A stretch of DNA of 64,000 nucleotides from Nocardiopsis_B mangrovi (GCF_042653925.1 NZ_JBHSFQ010000010.1:1-64000); one strand, 5' to 3'. Numbered from the stretch's first letter, positions 42,022-50,996 are shown. Program-made: numbers and translations. The notes: generated by a model from the letters alone, not told the origin.

Positions 42022-42954
42022 CTAGAAGGGCCTGCGGCGCCGCATCATGCCCACCGCCACGCCGCCCGCCACCGCGCCCGCGACCGCGGCGGGCACCCCC
42101 ACGCGCAGTGTCGTGCGGTGCCGGCGGAACTCGTGCACCGGCCACCCGTGCTTCTTGGCGTACTCCAGCAGCGAGTCGTCGGGGTTGACGGCGTTGGGGT
42201 GGCCCACCACCGAGAGCAGCGGCAGGTCGTTGCTGGAGTCGCTGTAGGCCGTGCAGGTGGACAGGTCGAGCCCTTCGGCGCGGGCCAGGGCCCGGATCGC
42301 GGTGGCCTTGGCCGGGCCGTGCAGCAGGTCGCCGACGAGCCGGCCGGTGTAGGTGCCGTCGACGGTCTCGGCGACCGTGCCCAGTGCGCCGTCGAGGCCC
42401 AGCCGCCGCTTGATGATGTCGGCGAGCTCGAACGGGGTCGCCGTCACGAGCCACACGCGCTGTCCGGCGTCGAGGTGGCGGCGGATCAGCCGGTGCGCGC
42501 CCTCCCAGATGCGGTCGGCCATGGTGTCGTCGTAGATGTCCTCGCACAGCGACACGAGGTCCTTGACGTCGTGCCCGGCCACGAACGCGAGCGCCGCCTC
42601 GCGGGCGGCGTTGATGTGCTCGGGGCGCTCCTGCCCGCTGACGCGGAACACCATCTGGCCCCAGGCGAACCGCAGGAGGTCGCGGGTCGTGAAGAGGTCG
42701 CGGGCGGCCAGGCCGCGGGCGAAGTGGTAGATCGACGCGCCGCGCATCAGCGTGTTGTCGACATCGAAGAACGCGATCGGCGCCGCGGGCGCGGCGGATA
42801 CGGCGGGCGCGGGGGCCTGTGCGGGCGTGTCGGTGCCCTCGGCGCGGGCGGCCGGAGGCCCGTCGATCCCGCGCTCGTCGTCGGCAGCGGCGGTGTCGGC
42901 ATCCCGGGCGAGGGCGGCGCGGCCGTTGTCGTCTCGTCGGAGATGGCGCGGCAT
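42022..42954 (-). CDS. HAD-IB family phosphatase with C-terminal membrane anchor
   Basis: 310 residues. Residues 1-58 are an Ala/Asp-rich, probably disordered head. The HAD domain has motif I FFDVDNTLMRG, motif II VWLVTATPFELA, motif III Lys in GPAKATAIRAL and motif IV AYSDSSNDLPLL, all intact; it is SerB-like. A Gly/Ala/Val-rich C-terminal helix (VPAAVAGAVAGGVAVGMM) may anchor it in the membrane. In Streptomyces such a gene follows the epimerase on the same strand; here it is inverted. Possibly a phospholipid or phosphosugar phosphatase. Confidence 0.87.
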   Translation of the reverse strand: MPRHLRRDDNGRAALARDADTAAADDERGIDGPPAARAEGTDTPAQAPAPAVSAAPAAPIAFFDVDNTLMRGASIYHFARGLAARDLFTTRDLLRFAWGQMVFRVSGQERPEHINAAREAALAFVAGHDVKDLVSLCEDIYDDTMADRIWEGAHRLIRRHLDAGQRVWLVTATPFELADIIKRRLGLDGALGTVAETVDGTYTGRLVGDLLHGPAKATAIRALARAEGLDLSTCTAYSDSSNDLPLLSVVGHPNAVNPDDSLLEYAKKHGWPVHEFRRHRTTLRVGVPAAVAGAVAGGVAVGMMRRRRPF

Positions 42955-43127
42955 GATTCGAGCCTACGGCCCGCCGGTGGTCGCCTATGCGTCCTGGCGG
43001 AGGCGGGACGATGACTCGTGAGGTAACTCACAACTCAATCACCGGATTCCGCCCAACGTGCCGGTAAAAGGTCATTTCGGGTGGATGAATCCCGGCCCGA
43101 GTTCACGTCAAGTGTCCAACGTGCACC

Positions 43128-44321
43128 ATGATTAGCGGGATGGTCGAGGTAGGACTGGCATTCGTCTGCGCGTTGGTGGCCTGGAGCGCCGCCGCCGCGC
43201 TGATCGCGCGTAGTTACCGGAGCCCCCGCCTGCACACGGCGGCCTGGGTGGCCTCCGCGGTGTCCATGGCGATCGCGTTGAGCGCCGCCTTCCCCGGGGC
43301 GCTGCTGGACTTCTCCGGCCTGACGTTCCGCGTGTTCCAGATCGGCGTGGGCCTGCTCGGCCCGCTGCTGCTGGCCTGGGGCGTGGTCGAGTACGCGGTG
43401 GAGTCGCCGCGCACGCGCTTCGGTGCCCGCCTGGTCGTGACCACGCTGACCATCGTGCCGCTGGTGGTCCTCAGCATGGACCGGCTGCGCGGCCAGTTCG
43501 ACGGCGGATACCCGCCCATGGCCGACCACTACGACATCATCCCCCGCGGTGCGCTGCTGCTCGTGCACGTCTTCGCGGTCGTGGCGGTGCTGGGCGGCGC
43601 GATCGCGTCCTGGCTGTCGCTGCGCGACCGCCCCCGGGCGCTCGGCCACCGGCTCTCGGTGGTCGGCCTGATCGGGCTCGCGATCCTGCTGGAGATCGTG
43701 GTCGGCCGCTTCGGCCTGGGGCCGTTCGGCCAAGTGATGCTGCTCGGCGCGGTGGGCAGCCTGTGGGGGGCGTTCACGCGCTCCCAGAACCCGCCCCAGG
43801 AGCGATCCGGCAGGCGGCGGGGCGGTCGGCGCCGTTCGGGTGACGGCACCGCCGGCCGCGATGACGATTCCGAGGCGGAGGACGACGTGTGGGGCAGGCG
43901 CCGCAAGGCCGACGACTACGACGACTACGACGATGACGGCTACGACTACGACGACGAGCCCGCTGCGCCCGCGCCCCGGGTGGCGTCGCGGCTGCGCGGG
44001 ATCATCACGATCTATACGCTGGTCGACGGCCGCGGCGACATGTTCGACGACTACGCCGACGACGTCGTCGACCAGGTGTCCCGGCGCGAGCCCGACACCC
44101 TGCTCTTCGCCTGCCACACGGTGCCCAGCGCGCCGCAGCAGCGCATCGTCTACGCGATCTACCGCGACGAGTTGGCGCACGAGGAGCACGAGCAGCAGCC
44201 GCACGTCGCCGACTTCGTCCGGCGCAGCGCCGGCTGCGTCGTCGCCACGAACGTGATCGAATTGGCGCTTTCGGGCGCCGCGGCGGCCGACAACCTCCCC
44301 GGAATGCTGATGCCCCGCTGA
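43128..44321 (+). CDS. Seven-helix membrane protein with C-terminal ABM domain
   Basis: 397 residues. Residues 1-216 hold about seven membrane helices (6-27, 37-58, 70-91, 100-116, 141-165, 178-194, 199-216). A basic stretch (RSGRRRGGRRRSGD) follows, then an Asp/Tyr-rich linker (DDYDDYDDDGYDYDDE, 262-277). The C-terminus (291-368) resembles an antibiotic-biosynthesis-monooxygenase (ABM) ferredoxin-like domain: GIITIYTLVDGRGDMFDDYA and LLFACHTVPSAPQQRIVYAI. The fusion is unusual. It stands alone. Function unknown; the linker could bind cations. Confidence 0.72.
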   Translation: MISGMVEVGLAFVCALVAWSAAAALIARSYRSPRLHTAAWVASAVSMAIALSAAFPGALLDFSGLTFRVFQIGVGLLGPLLLAWGVVEYAVESPRTRFGARLVVTTLTIVPLVVLSMDRLRGQFDGGYPPMADHYDIIPRGALLLVHVFAVVAVLGGAIASWLSLRDRPRALGHRLSVVGLIGLAILLEIVVGRFGLGPFGQVMLLGAVGSLWGAFTRSQNPPQERSGRRRGGRRRSGDGTAGRDDDSEAEDDVWGRRRKADDYDDYDDDGYDYDDEPAAPAPRVASRLRGIITIYTLVDGRGDMFDDYADDVVDQVSRREPDTLLFACHTVPSAPQQRIVYAIYRDELAHEEHEQQPHVADFVRRSAGCVVATNVIELALSGAAAADNLPGMLMPR

Positions 44322-44523
44322 GCTGTGCGAACACGCGTTTCCTGAGCGCGCGGTCAGAGTTGGCTGAGAATCCGCCCCGGAGAGCGGAGGAGGGAAACGC
44401 GTGAAGTACCCTTCCTTAGACCATTGAGTTCGGCGCCGGTGGGCGCCGTCGTGGTGCGGCCCCCGAACCCCGCGTCGGAGACGGGCCGAGCCCCGGAAAC
44501 AACGGGAGCGTGCTGGAACCCCG

Positions 44524-45216
44524 ATGCGTAAGTTCCTCGTATTTCTGGTATTTCTGCTGATCATGGTCGCCGTCGCCGACCGCGGCCTGCACTATGCCGC
44601 GCAGAGCGAGATCGCCACCCGCGTCGGTCAGCAGTACGAGATGGCTTCGGAGCCCGAAGTCACCATCGGCGGCTTCCCCTTCCTCACCCAGGCCATCGGC
44701 GGGGAGTACTCCGAGATCCACATCGTCACCGGAGCGATCACGGTCGACGACATCCAGCTGGAGCGGGTCGACGTCACGGCCCAGGATGTGCGGGCGCCGC
44801 TCGGCGACCTGCTGACCGAGCCCAGCGTCGTCGCCGGCAGCGCCGAGGCCAAGGTGATGCTGCCCTACAGCGAGCTCCAGCGGCGGCTCCCCGAGGGCAT
44901 CGTCATCGAGAACGAGGACGGCAGCCCGCGCATGACCGGCGACTTCGCCGAAGGCGGCTACAGCGTGCCGGTCTCCGCCGAGCTGGAGGTCGCGATCTCC
45001 GACGACACGATCACGATGAGCCCCACCGACATCCAGATCGACGAATCGCCGTTCGACATCGCCGCCGTCGCCCAGGAGCGGCTGACGCTCGCCTTCCCCG
45101 TCCCGCAGCTGCCGTTCGGGCTCCAGGTGACCGGCATCGAGGCGCTGCCCAACGGGGTGGAGGTCTCGGCCGAGGGCACCGAGGTCCCGCTGGTCGGCGG
45201 CGACCCGCAGGCGTAG
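44524..45216 (+). CDS. LmeA-like DUF2993 lipid-binding protein
   Basis: 230 residues. One N-terminal membrane helix or uncleaved signal (RKFLVFLVFLLIMVAVADRG), then the DUF2993 beta-rich domain (EVTIGGFPFLTQAIGGEYSE, VTAQDVRAPLGDLL). Mycobacterial LmeA of this family binds phosphoinositides and supports lipomannan elongation at the envelope. Four bases separate it from the thioredoxin-like gene, so they are co-translated. Confidence 0.86.
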   Translation: MRKFLVFLVFLLIMVAVADRGLHYAAQSEIATRVGQQYEMASEPEVTIGGFPFLTQAIGGEYSEIHIVTGAITVDDIQLERVDVTAQDVRAPLGDLLTEPSVVAGSAEAKVMLPYSELQRRLPEGIVIENEDGSPRMTGDFAEGGYSVPVSAELEVAISDDTITMSPTDIQIDESPFDIAAVAQERLTLAFPVPQLPFGLQVTGIEALPNGVEVSAEGTEVPLVGGDPQA

Positions 45217-45220
45217 CCGC

Positions 45221-45760
45221 GTGGAGCCGGGGCAGTTCACGGGGGCGGCGGTCGCCCTCACCACCCTGCTGGCGGCCCTGTGCGCCGGGCTGGTGTGGCG
45301 CCGCGGCAACGGGCGCTTCCGGACGCCCGCGGCGGCCCGGGACGCGCGCCCGCACGCGGCGGGGGGCCCGGCCGGCGGCAGCGGCGCGGCGGAGAACGGG
45401 AGCGGTGCGCACGAGGCGGACACGGCGCGGGACGCGGTCCTGACCGCCGAGGACATCGGTGCCGCGCTCGGCGAGCGCGCCACCCTGGTCCAGTTCTCGA
45501 CGGCCTTCTGCCAGCCCTGCCGCGCCACCCGCAGGGTGCTGGCCGAGGTCGGGGCGATGGTCGACGGCGTCGCCCACACGGAGATCGACGCCGAATCGCG
45601 GCTCGACCTGGTCCGGCGGCTGGACATCCTGCGCACGCCCACCGTGCTCGTCCTCGACGCCGGCGGGCGCGTGGTCCGCCGGGCCTCGGGGCAGCCGCGC
45701 AAGGCCGACGTGATCGCGGCTCTGGGGGCCGCCGTGGACCGGGACGCCCCGCCCGCCTGA
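45221..45760 (+). CDS. Membrane-anchored thioredoxin-like protein
   Basis: 179 residues. An N-terminal membrane helix (AAVALTTLLAALCAGLVW), an Ala/Gly-rich spacer, then a thioredoxin domain with the redox pair Cys97-Gln-Pro-Cys100 (FSTAFCQPCRATRR) and the cis-Pro in LRTPTVLVLD. GTG start. The domain has only one membrane helix; its side of the membrane cannot be told with certainty. It lies just upstream of the sulfur-transfer genes. Confidence 0.86.
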   Translation: MEPGQFTGAAVALTTLLAALCAGLVWRRGNGRFRTPAAARDARPHAAGGPAGGSGAAENGSGAHEADTARDAVLTAEDIGAALGERATLVQFSTAFCQPCRATRRVLAEVGAMVDGVAHTEIDAESRLDLVRRLDILRTPTVLVLDAGGRVVRRASGQPRKADVIAALGAAVDRDAPPA

Positions 45761-45826
45761 CCCCCGGGGGAGGTCCCCCGCCCGCCACCCTGTGTGGTCC
45801 GCCGGTGCCTGTGAGGGGACCCACCC

Positions 45827-45855
45827 GTGACATCCGCGCTCCCGCCCCGTACGAT
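45827..45855 (+). promoter_or_regulatory. Promoter of the sulfur-transfer cluster
   Basis: GTGACA (45827-45832), 17 bases, TACGAT (45850-45855). The start would fall at about 45862-45863, the first base of the leader peptide GTG, so the peptide is read from a leaderless message. Confidence 0.55.
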
Positions 45856-45862
45856 CACTAGC

Positions 45863-45952
45863 GTGACTTCTCCGACGGGCGCGTTCCTGACCAAGCGTCG
45901 CGCGGTCGACTTCTGCCACGTCGCCACCGCGCTCTGTCGCGCTGCCCGCTAG
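45863..45952 (+). CDS. Cys-containing leader peptide (sulfur attenuation)
   Basis: 29 residues, beginning with GTG; core RRAVDFCHVATALCR. It matches the putative leader peptides found upstream of sulfur-metabolism genes in actinomycetes, whose tails carry the ATALCR-type motif. Ribosome stalling at the two Cys codons when cysteine is short could open the downstream structure and let transcription or translation of DUF4395-rhodanese-sseC proceed. A small hairpin follows directly. Mechanism is inference; the peptide family is known. Confidence 0.78.
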   Translation: MTSPTGAFLTKRRAVDFCHVATALCRAAR

Positions 45953-45953
45953 A

Positions 45954-45977
45954 GCGGAGCCCCGAGGCGCACTCCGC
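45954..45977 (+). promoter_or_regulatory. Hairpin just after the leader peptide
   Basis: GCGGAG / CTCCGC with a 12-base loop starts two bases after the leader stop. It could be the attenuator or sequester the following region. Confidence 0.4.
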
Positions 45978-46051
45978 GCCCGTCCCGGATCAGGCCGCAC
46001 CGCCGTGCCGCCACTCGACCCCCTCTCGCTCACCCATCTGGGAAGCCACAT

Positions 46052-46471
46052 ATGCAGGTCGACCCGCGGGGGCAGCGATTCGCCGCAGCCCTCACCACCG
46101 TCGTACTCGCCCTCTCCCTGACCGCCCAGAGCCCCTGGCCGCTGGCCGCGCAGGCGCTGGTGTTCGCGATCGCGGTCGCCGCCGGCGTCCGCTACTCGCC
46201 CTACGCCCTCGTGTTCTCGGCGCTGGTCCGGCCGCGGATCGGGGCTCCGGCCGAGACCGAGGACGCCGCGCCGCCCCGCTTCGCGCAGGGGGTCGGCCTG
46301 GCCTTCGCTGTCGCGGGGCTGGCGGGCTACGCCCTCGCGCTGCCCTGGCTCGCGCTGGCGGCCACCGCCCTCGCCCTGTTCGCCGCCTTCCTCAACGCCG
46401 CCTTCGGCTTCTGCCTGGGCTGCGAGATGTATCTGCTGGTCCGCCGGGTTCAGCTGGGTAGAGCCTCCTAG
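46052..46471 (+). CDS. DUF4395 membrane protein
   Basis: 139 residues, about four membrane helices, with a CxxC pair at the end (FCLGCEMYLLV, Cys121 and Cys124). DUF4395 proteins accompany rhodanese and thioredoxin genes in actinomycetes; a role in transmembrane thiol or sulfur relay is plausible but unproven. N-terminal MQVDPRGQRFAAALTTVVL is typical. First full gene behind the leader peptide, 83 bases before the sulfurtransferase. Confidence 0.86.
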   Translation: MQVDPRGQRFAAALTTVVLALSLTAQSPWPLAAQALVFAIAVAAGVRYSPYALVFSALVRPRIGAPAETEDAAPPRFAQGVGLAFAVAGLAGYALALPWLALAATALALFAAFLNAAFGFCLGCEMYLLVRRVQLGRAS

Positions 46472-46553
46472 GAGGCACCGCGCCCCGGAACCCGGCACCG
46501 GCCCGCCGACATTCCGACACCGCCTACTGCACAACGATCAATGGAGGTTCCCC

Positions 46554-47393
46554 ATGAGCCGCTCCGACGTCCTGGTGGACGCCGAATGGGTGGAGGCCCA
46601 CCTCGACGACGACAACGTCGTCCTCGTCGAGGTCGACGAGGACACCTCGGCCTACGACAAGGGCCACATCCGCAACGCCGTCAAGATCGACTGGAAGAAG
46701 GACCTCCAGGACCCGGTCCGCCGCGACTTCGTCGACAAGACCGGCTTCGAGAAGCTCCTCTCCGAGCGCGGCATCTCCAACGACGACACCGTTGTGCTCT
46801 ACGGCGGGAACAACAACTGGTTCGCGGCCTACGCGTACTGGTACTTCAAGCTCTACGGCCACCAGGGCGTCAAGCTGCTCGACGGCGGCCGCAAGAAGTG
46901 GGAGCTCGACTCCCGCGAGCTGGTCGAGGCGGTGCCCGAGCGCGCCGCCACCGATTACACCGCCAAGGAACAGGACACCTCGATCCGCGCGTTCCGCGAC
47001 GAGGTCGTCGCCGCGATCGGCACCAAGGACCTGGTCGACGTGCGCTCGCCCGACGAGTTCGTCGGCAAGCTGCTGGCCCCCGCGCACCTGCCGCAGGAGA
47101 CCTCGCAGCGCCCGGGCCACATCCCGACCGCGCGCAACATCCCGTGGGCCAAGACCGCCAACGAGGACGGCACCTTCAAGAGCGACGAGGAGCTGCGCGA
47201 GCTCTACACCGAGGCGGGCATCGACCTGGGCAAGGACATCATCGCCTACTGCCGCATCGGCGAGCGCTCCTCGCACAGCTGGTTTGCCCTGCACGAGCTG
47301 CTGGGCCTGTCCAACGTGAAGAACTACGACGGCTCGTGGACCGAGTACGGTTCGCTGGTCGGCGTCCCGGTGGAACTGGGGGAGGCCAAGTGA
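46554..47393 (+). CDS. Thiosulfate/3-mercaptopyruvate sulfurtransferase
   Basis: 279 residues, two rhodanese domains. The C-terminal domain has the active Cys233 in AYCRIGERSSHSW; the N-terminal one is inactive. It closely matches the mycobacterial CysA2/CysA3 (SseA-like) proteins. The CRIGERS loop fits thiosulfate as substrate. GAGGTT precedes the ATG. The stop overlaps sseC by four bases (GTGA), the same pairing as in mycobacteria. Confidence 0.95.
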   Translation: MSRSDVLVDAEWVEAHLDDDNVVLVEVDEDTSAYDKGHIRNAVKIDWKKDLQDPVRRDFVDKTGFEKLLSERGISNDDTVVLYGGNNNWFAAYAYWYFKLYGHQGVKLLDGGRKKWELDSRELVEAVPERAATDYTAKEQDTSIRAFRDEVVAAIGTKDLVDVRSPDEFVGKLLAPAHLPQETSQRPGHIPTARNIPWAKTANEDGTFKSDEELRELYTEAGIDLGKDIIAYCRIGERSSHSWFALHELLGLSNVKNYDGSWTEYGSLVGVPVELGEAK

Positions 47394-47698
47394 GCACCGA
47401 TAGCTGCGGAGCGCCCGTCGGGGGCGTCGCCCTCGCCGATGTCGACGCGGGCGACCAGGCGGTCATCCAGGGCGTGGTGCGGCGCGACGGCGCCCCGCTC
47501 AGCGGCGCGTACGCGCGCCTGCTGAACACCGCCGACGACTTCGTCGGCGAGGTCGCCACGGGCGGCGAAGGGACCTTCCGGTTCTTCGCCGCCGACGGCG
47601 ACTGGAAGGTCCGCGTGCTGGCCTCGAAGGGCTTCACCGCGGAGTACACGGTCACGGCCGAGACCGGGAAGGTGATCGACCTCCAGGTCGACGCCTGA
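47390..47698 (+). CDS. sseC: SseC-like DUF1416 protein
   Basis: 102 residues, one beta-sandwich of the DUF1416 family (VIQGVVRRDGAPLSGAYARL, GEVATGGEGTFRFFAADGDW). A Cys near the N-terminus (TDSCGAPVGG) is conserved in mycobacterial SseC. It is always coupled to a CysA-type sulfurtransferase, and here shares the GTGA overlap. Probably a partner or acceptor in sulfur transfer. Terminator follows. Confidence 0.92.
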   Translation: MSTDSCGAPVGGVALADVDAGDQAVIQGVVRRDGAPLSGAYARLLNTADDFVGEVATGGEGTFRFFAADGDWKVRVLASKGFTAEYTVTAETGKVIDLQVDA

Positions 47699-48018
47699 CC
47701 CCCGACCGCCCACCCTCGGCGCCGGAGGCACGGGACACGTCCCCGTGCCTCCGGCGCCGAGCGCCGTCCGGGCGCCGCGGAACGGCCTGAGCGAGTCCGA
47801 ACGGAGGAGGGGCCGACGCGGCAAAGCCCCGCGGCGCGATTCCGCGGTGCCCGTGCGACCGGCCGAAACGGTCACGCGGCCCGCCCGGCGACCGCCCCCA
47901 CGGTCACGCGGCCCGTCCGCGCCACCGCCGGCGGAGGAGCGGGAAGCCCGGGGCGGGCGGGGCCCGCAGGGGGCGCAGGAGTATCTTCGGGGGGTCCGCG
48001 GCAAGGAGGCCACCCCTC
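47699..48018. other. Non-coding gap with terminator
   Basis: Holds the strong hairpin at 47715-47761. The rest is GC-rich sequence leading to the EamA gene's AAGGAGG ribosome site; nothing else seen. Confidence 0.6.
47715..47761 (+). terminator. Terminator of the sulfur cluster
   Basis: A perfect 20-bp stem (left arm CTCGGCGCCGGAGGCACGGG) with a 7-base loop, 17 bases after the sseC stop. Confidence 0.85.
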
Positions 48019-48858
48019 ATGCACGCCCTCGTCGTCGGCGCCGTTCTCGCGTCCGCACTGCTGCACGCCGTGTGGAACGCCATCGCCCACGCCATCACCG
48101 ACCGGCTGATCGGGTTCGCGCTCATCGGCGCGTCGGGGGCGGTCGGCGGAGCCGTCCTGGCCGTGTTCGCCGGCCCCGTGGCGCCCGCGGCGTGGCCGGC
48201 GCTCCTCGTCTCGGCCGCCCTGCACGTGGCCTACATGGGCTTCCTGATGCTCTCCTACCGGACGGGGGACTTCGGCCAGGTGTACCCGCTGGCCCGCGGT
48301 ACCTCGCCCTGGGTGGTGGCACTGGGGGCCGCCCTGCTGCTGGACGAGGAGCTGTCGCCCGTCCACCTGGCCGGGGTGCTCGTGGTCTCGGCCGGGCTGA
48401 CCGCCCTCGTGTTCGCCTCGGGGCGTCCCGGGCGGGCCCAGGCGCCGGCGCTGGCCGCCGCCGTCGTCACCGGGCTGCTCATCGCCTCCTACACCATCGT
48501 GGACGGGTACGGGGTGCGCGCCTCGGGCAACCCGCTGGGCTACATCGCCTGGCTGATGGTCCTCGAAGGGCCGTTCTTCATGATCGCCGCGGCCGTGCTG
48601 CGGCGCGGCCGGCTCGCCGCCCAGCTGCGCCCGGTGTGGTGGATAGGGTCGATCGGCGGGCTGGTGTCCATGACCGCCTACGGGCTGGTGCTGTGGGCGC
48701 AGACCATCGGCACGCTCGCGAGCGTCGCCGCGCTGCGCGAGACCAGCGTCGTCTTCGCCGCCGCCATCGGCGCGCTGTTCTTCAAGGAGGGCTTCGGCCG
48801 GGTGCGCGTCGCCGCGGCCGCCGCCGTGGCCTCCGGCATCGTGCTGCTCAACCTCTGA
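48019..48858 (+). CDS. EamA-family transporter
   Basis: 279 residues, ten predicted membrane helices in two repeated EamA halves, drug/metabolite transporter superfamily. SALLHAVWNAIAHAITDR at the start and ARGTSPWVVALGAALLLDEE end-of-half motif, then RETSVVFAAAIGALFFKEGF in the second half, are diagnostic. AAGGAGG precedes the ATG. Likely exports or imports a small metabolite; substrate unknown. Single gene unit after a terminator. Confidence 0.9.
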   Translation: MHALVVGAVLASALLHAVWNAIAHAITDRLIGFALIGASGAVGGAVLAVFAGPVAPAAWPALLVSAALHVAYMGFLMLSYRTGDFGQVYPLARGTSPWVVALGAALLLDEELSPVHLAGVLVVSAGLTALVFASGRPGRAQAPALAAAVVTGLLIASYTIVDGYGVRASGNPLGYIAWLMVLEGPFFMIAAAVLRRGRLAAQLRPVWWIGSIGGLVSMTAYGLVLWAQTIGTLASVAALRETSVVFAAAIGALFFKEGFGRVRVAAAAAVASGIVLLNL

Positions 48859-49034
48859 CCCCGGCGGATGACCGGCGAAAACACGCGATCACCGTGCGAA
48901 TGCACACGAATGCGGCGGAATGACCGCGAGTTCGGCCAACTCCGTGACAAGCGCGCGACCTCCTGGCACGATTCGCTCGTACCGAGCGGACGCGGACCCG
49001 GCTCCCCCATGCGCCGGGTGGGAGGTGCAGCACG

Positions 49035-50996
49035 GTGGGCGACTCCCCGGCTGGAGTGCACGGCGGCCCGACCTATCTGGGGTGGCGGCACGAGATCCTC
49101 GTCCCCGAGCCGGGGCCGCCGCCCCGGCGGCCCGCCCCCGCCGACCCCGAACCGGTCAGCGAGGAGTGGATGCTCGTCCAGCGCGAGACCGAGGCGCGCA
49201 CCAACCGCCCCCTGCTGATCGCGCTGGGGGCCCTGTGCGCCCTCGCCGTGCTGTGCGTCCTGCTGTGGCCCCTGCGCGTGCTGCCGGGGGTCGTGGCCCT
49301 CGGCGGGGTCCTGTCCTGCGTGCTCGTGGCCGTCCCCGTATCGGTGGCGCTGCTCCAGGGACGCCGGGTCGGCCGCGAACGGGCCCTGCGGGAACGCGAG
49401 CGCGTCGACGCCGCGCGCCGCGTCCGCGAACAGGAGCTGCGGGAACGGCAGGAGGAGCACGCCGCCCTCTACAACGCCTGGCACGACGACAAGCGCGCCT
49501 TCGAGGCGCAGCCCCGCTGGTACGCGGTCGCGGTGCCGGCCGGCACCTCCGTCGTCGCCGTGGCCGGCGGCACCGACGCCGGGTGGTCGGCCCTGCTGAC
49601 CACGATCGGCGCGTCCCGCCTGCGCGGCGGCGGCGACCTCACCGTGGTCGACCTGTCCGGCCGGGCGGTCGCCGGCGACCTGGCGTCGCTGGTCAAGCGG
49701 TCCGGTGTGGCGCCCCGGATCTGGGTGCTGCCCGCCGACCTGCCGCGGATGAACCTCGGCACCAACCTCCCCGCGGCGCAGCGGGCGCGCATCCTCGCCT
49801 CCGTCGCCCGCGCCGCCCGCGGCTCCGGCGACCCCGAGGCAGACCGCGACCTGCTGCTGCGGCTGTTCGACGTGCTCGGCCCGGACGTGAACGTCACCAC
49901 GCTCATCGGCGGCCTGCGCGCCCTCGCCGCGCCCGATGACGGCTCCGAGCCCGCCGGCGACCCCGCTCTGCGGCTCCTCACCGGCGCCCAGCGCGCGGAG
50001 GTCCGCGCCCGTTGCGGGGACGACCGCGCCGTCGTGGAACAGGCATGGGAGCTCGAACACCGCCTCGCCCCGTTCGAGGGGGTCGGAACCCGCGCGGCGG
50101 AGGAGCCCTACGCCCAGGTCAAGGTCATCGCGACCGACCGCGCCTCGGGCGACGCCGCCGCGCGCTCCTTCGGCACCTACACCGTGGCGTCGCTGAGCGA
50201 GCTCCTGGAGCTGCGCGCGGCCCGCTACGGCGGGGCGGTACCCGCCGCCCCGGCCTCCTGGGCGCACACGATCGTCGTCTGCGGCGCCGACGCGCTGCCC
50301 CCCGACGAGGTCGACCGCCTGTCCCGCGCGGCCCGCGGCACGGGAACCGGGCTCGTCCTGATCTTCGGCGAACCGGGCGGGGCGTGGGAGCGGCACAGCG
50401 GCGCCGAGGGCAGCCTGCCCGTGCTCATGCGCCAGCCCGACTCCGACGCCGCGGTGCGCGCCGCCGACGCGGTCGTGCCCGCGGGCGGGACGGTCGGGCT
50501 GCACCCGCTCACCGAGGTCATCGGCGAGGCGCTGAGCACCGCCGTCGCCGACAGCTACGTGGAGGACCCCGCCGTGGGGGTCACCGCGCCGGTCGCCATG
50601 CGCAACGCGGCCACATCGGTCGCGCCGCTGGACCTCGTGCGCCACGTCCGGGCGGCGTCGGCCTGGGGGCGCGCCACCGCCCAGGCCGAGGGCATCGACG
50701 ACCGGGATGCCGCCGGGCGGCTCCGCTCGCTGCGGGTCGACGCCCACGGCCTGCGGTCCCTGCCCCCGACCGCGCTGCTGCTGCCGGGCGCCGACGGCCC
50801 GGTGCTCGCCGACGCCAACCCCGGCATCCTCACGCTTCCGGCGACCACCCTGGGCACCGTGGAGGCGGCCCGCGCCGCGGGCCGCCCCACGGGCCTCGTC
50901 GCGGGGCCGGCCGCCGCCGACGGTGGCGGCGCCGACGGAGAGCCACCGCCCAACCTGGGCCCGCCCCCGGAACGCCTCGACTGGCGCACGGCCTGA
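49035..50996 (+). CDS. Membrane protein with degenerate P-loop ATPase-like domain
   Basis: 653 residues, function not recognised. Two membrane helices (59-78 and 85-107), then a charged coiled coil (about 113-145), then an ATPase-like fold. Where Walker A is expected it reads GGTDAGWS (178-185), with Trp for the essential Lys, followed by RLRGGGDLTVVDLSGRAVAG as in FtsK/VirD4-type ATPases. Later blocks (SWAHTIVVCGADALPPDEV, GTGLVLIFGEPGG) look like Walker B and sensor strands. Probably a non-hydrolysing pseudo-ATPase. GGGAGG precedes the GTG start. Stand-alone. Confidence 0.62.
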   Translation: MGDSPAGVHGGPTYLGWRHEILVPEPGPPPRRPAPADPEPVSEEWMLVQRETEARTNRPLLIALGALCALAVLCVLLWPLRVLPGVVALGGVLSCVLVAVPVSVALLQGRRVGRERALRERERVDAARRVREQELRERQEEHAALYNAWHDDKRAFEAQPRWYAVAVPAGTSVVAVAGGTDAGWSALLTTIGASRLRGGGDLTVVDLSGRAVAGDLASLVKRSGVAPRIWVLPADLPRMNLGTNLPAAQRARILASVARAARGSGDPEADRDLLLRLFDVLGPDVNVTTLIGGLRALAAPDDGSEPAGDPALRLLTGAQRAEVRARCGDDRAVVEQAWELEHRLAPFEGVGTRAAEEPYAQVKVIATDRASGDAAARSFGTYTVASLSELLELRAARYGGAVPAAPASWAHTIVVCGADALPPDEVDRLSRAARGTGTGLVLIFGEPGGAWERHSGAEGSLPVLMRQPDSDAAVRAADAVVPAGGTVGLHPLTEVIGEALSTAVADSYVEDPAVGVTAPVAMRNAATSVAPLDLVRHVRAASAWGRATAQAEGIDDRDAAGRLRSLRVDAHGLRSLPPTALLLPGADGPVLADANPGILTLPATTLGTVEAARAAGRPTGLVAGPAAADGGGADGEPPPNLGPPPERLDWRTA

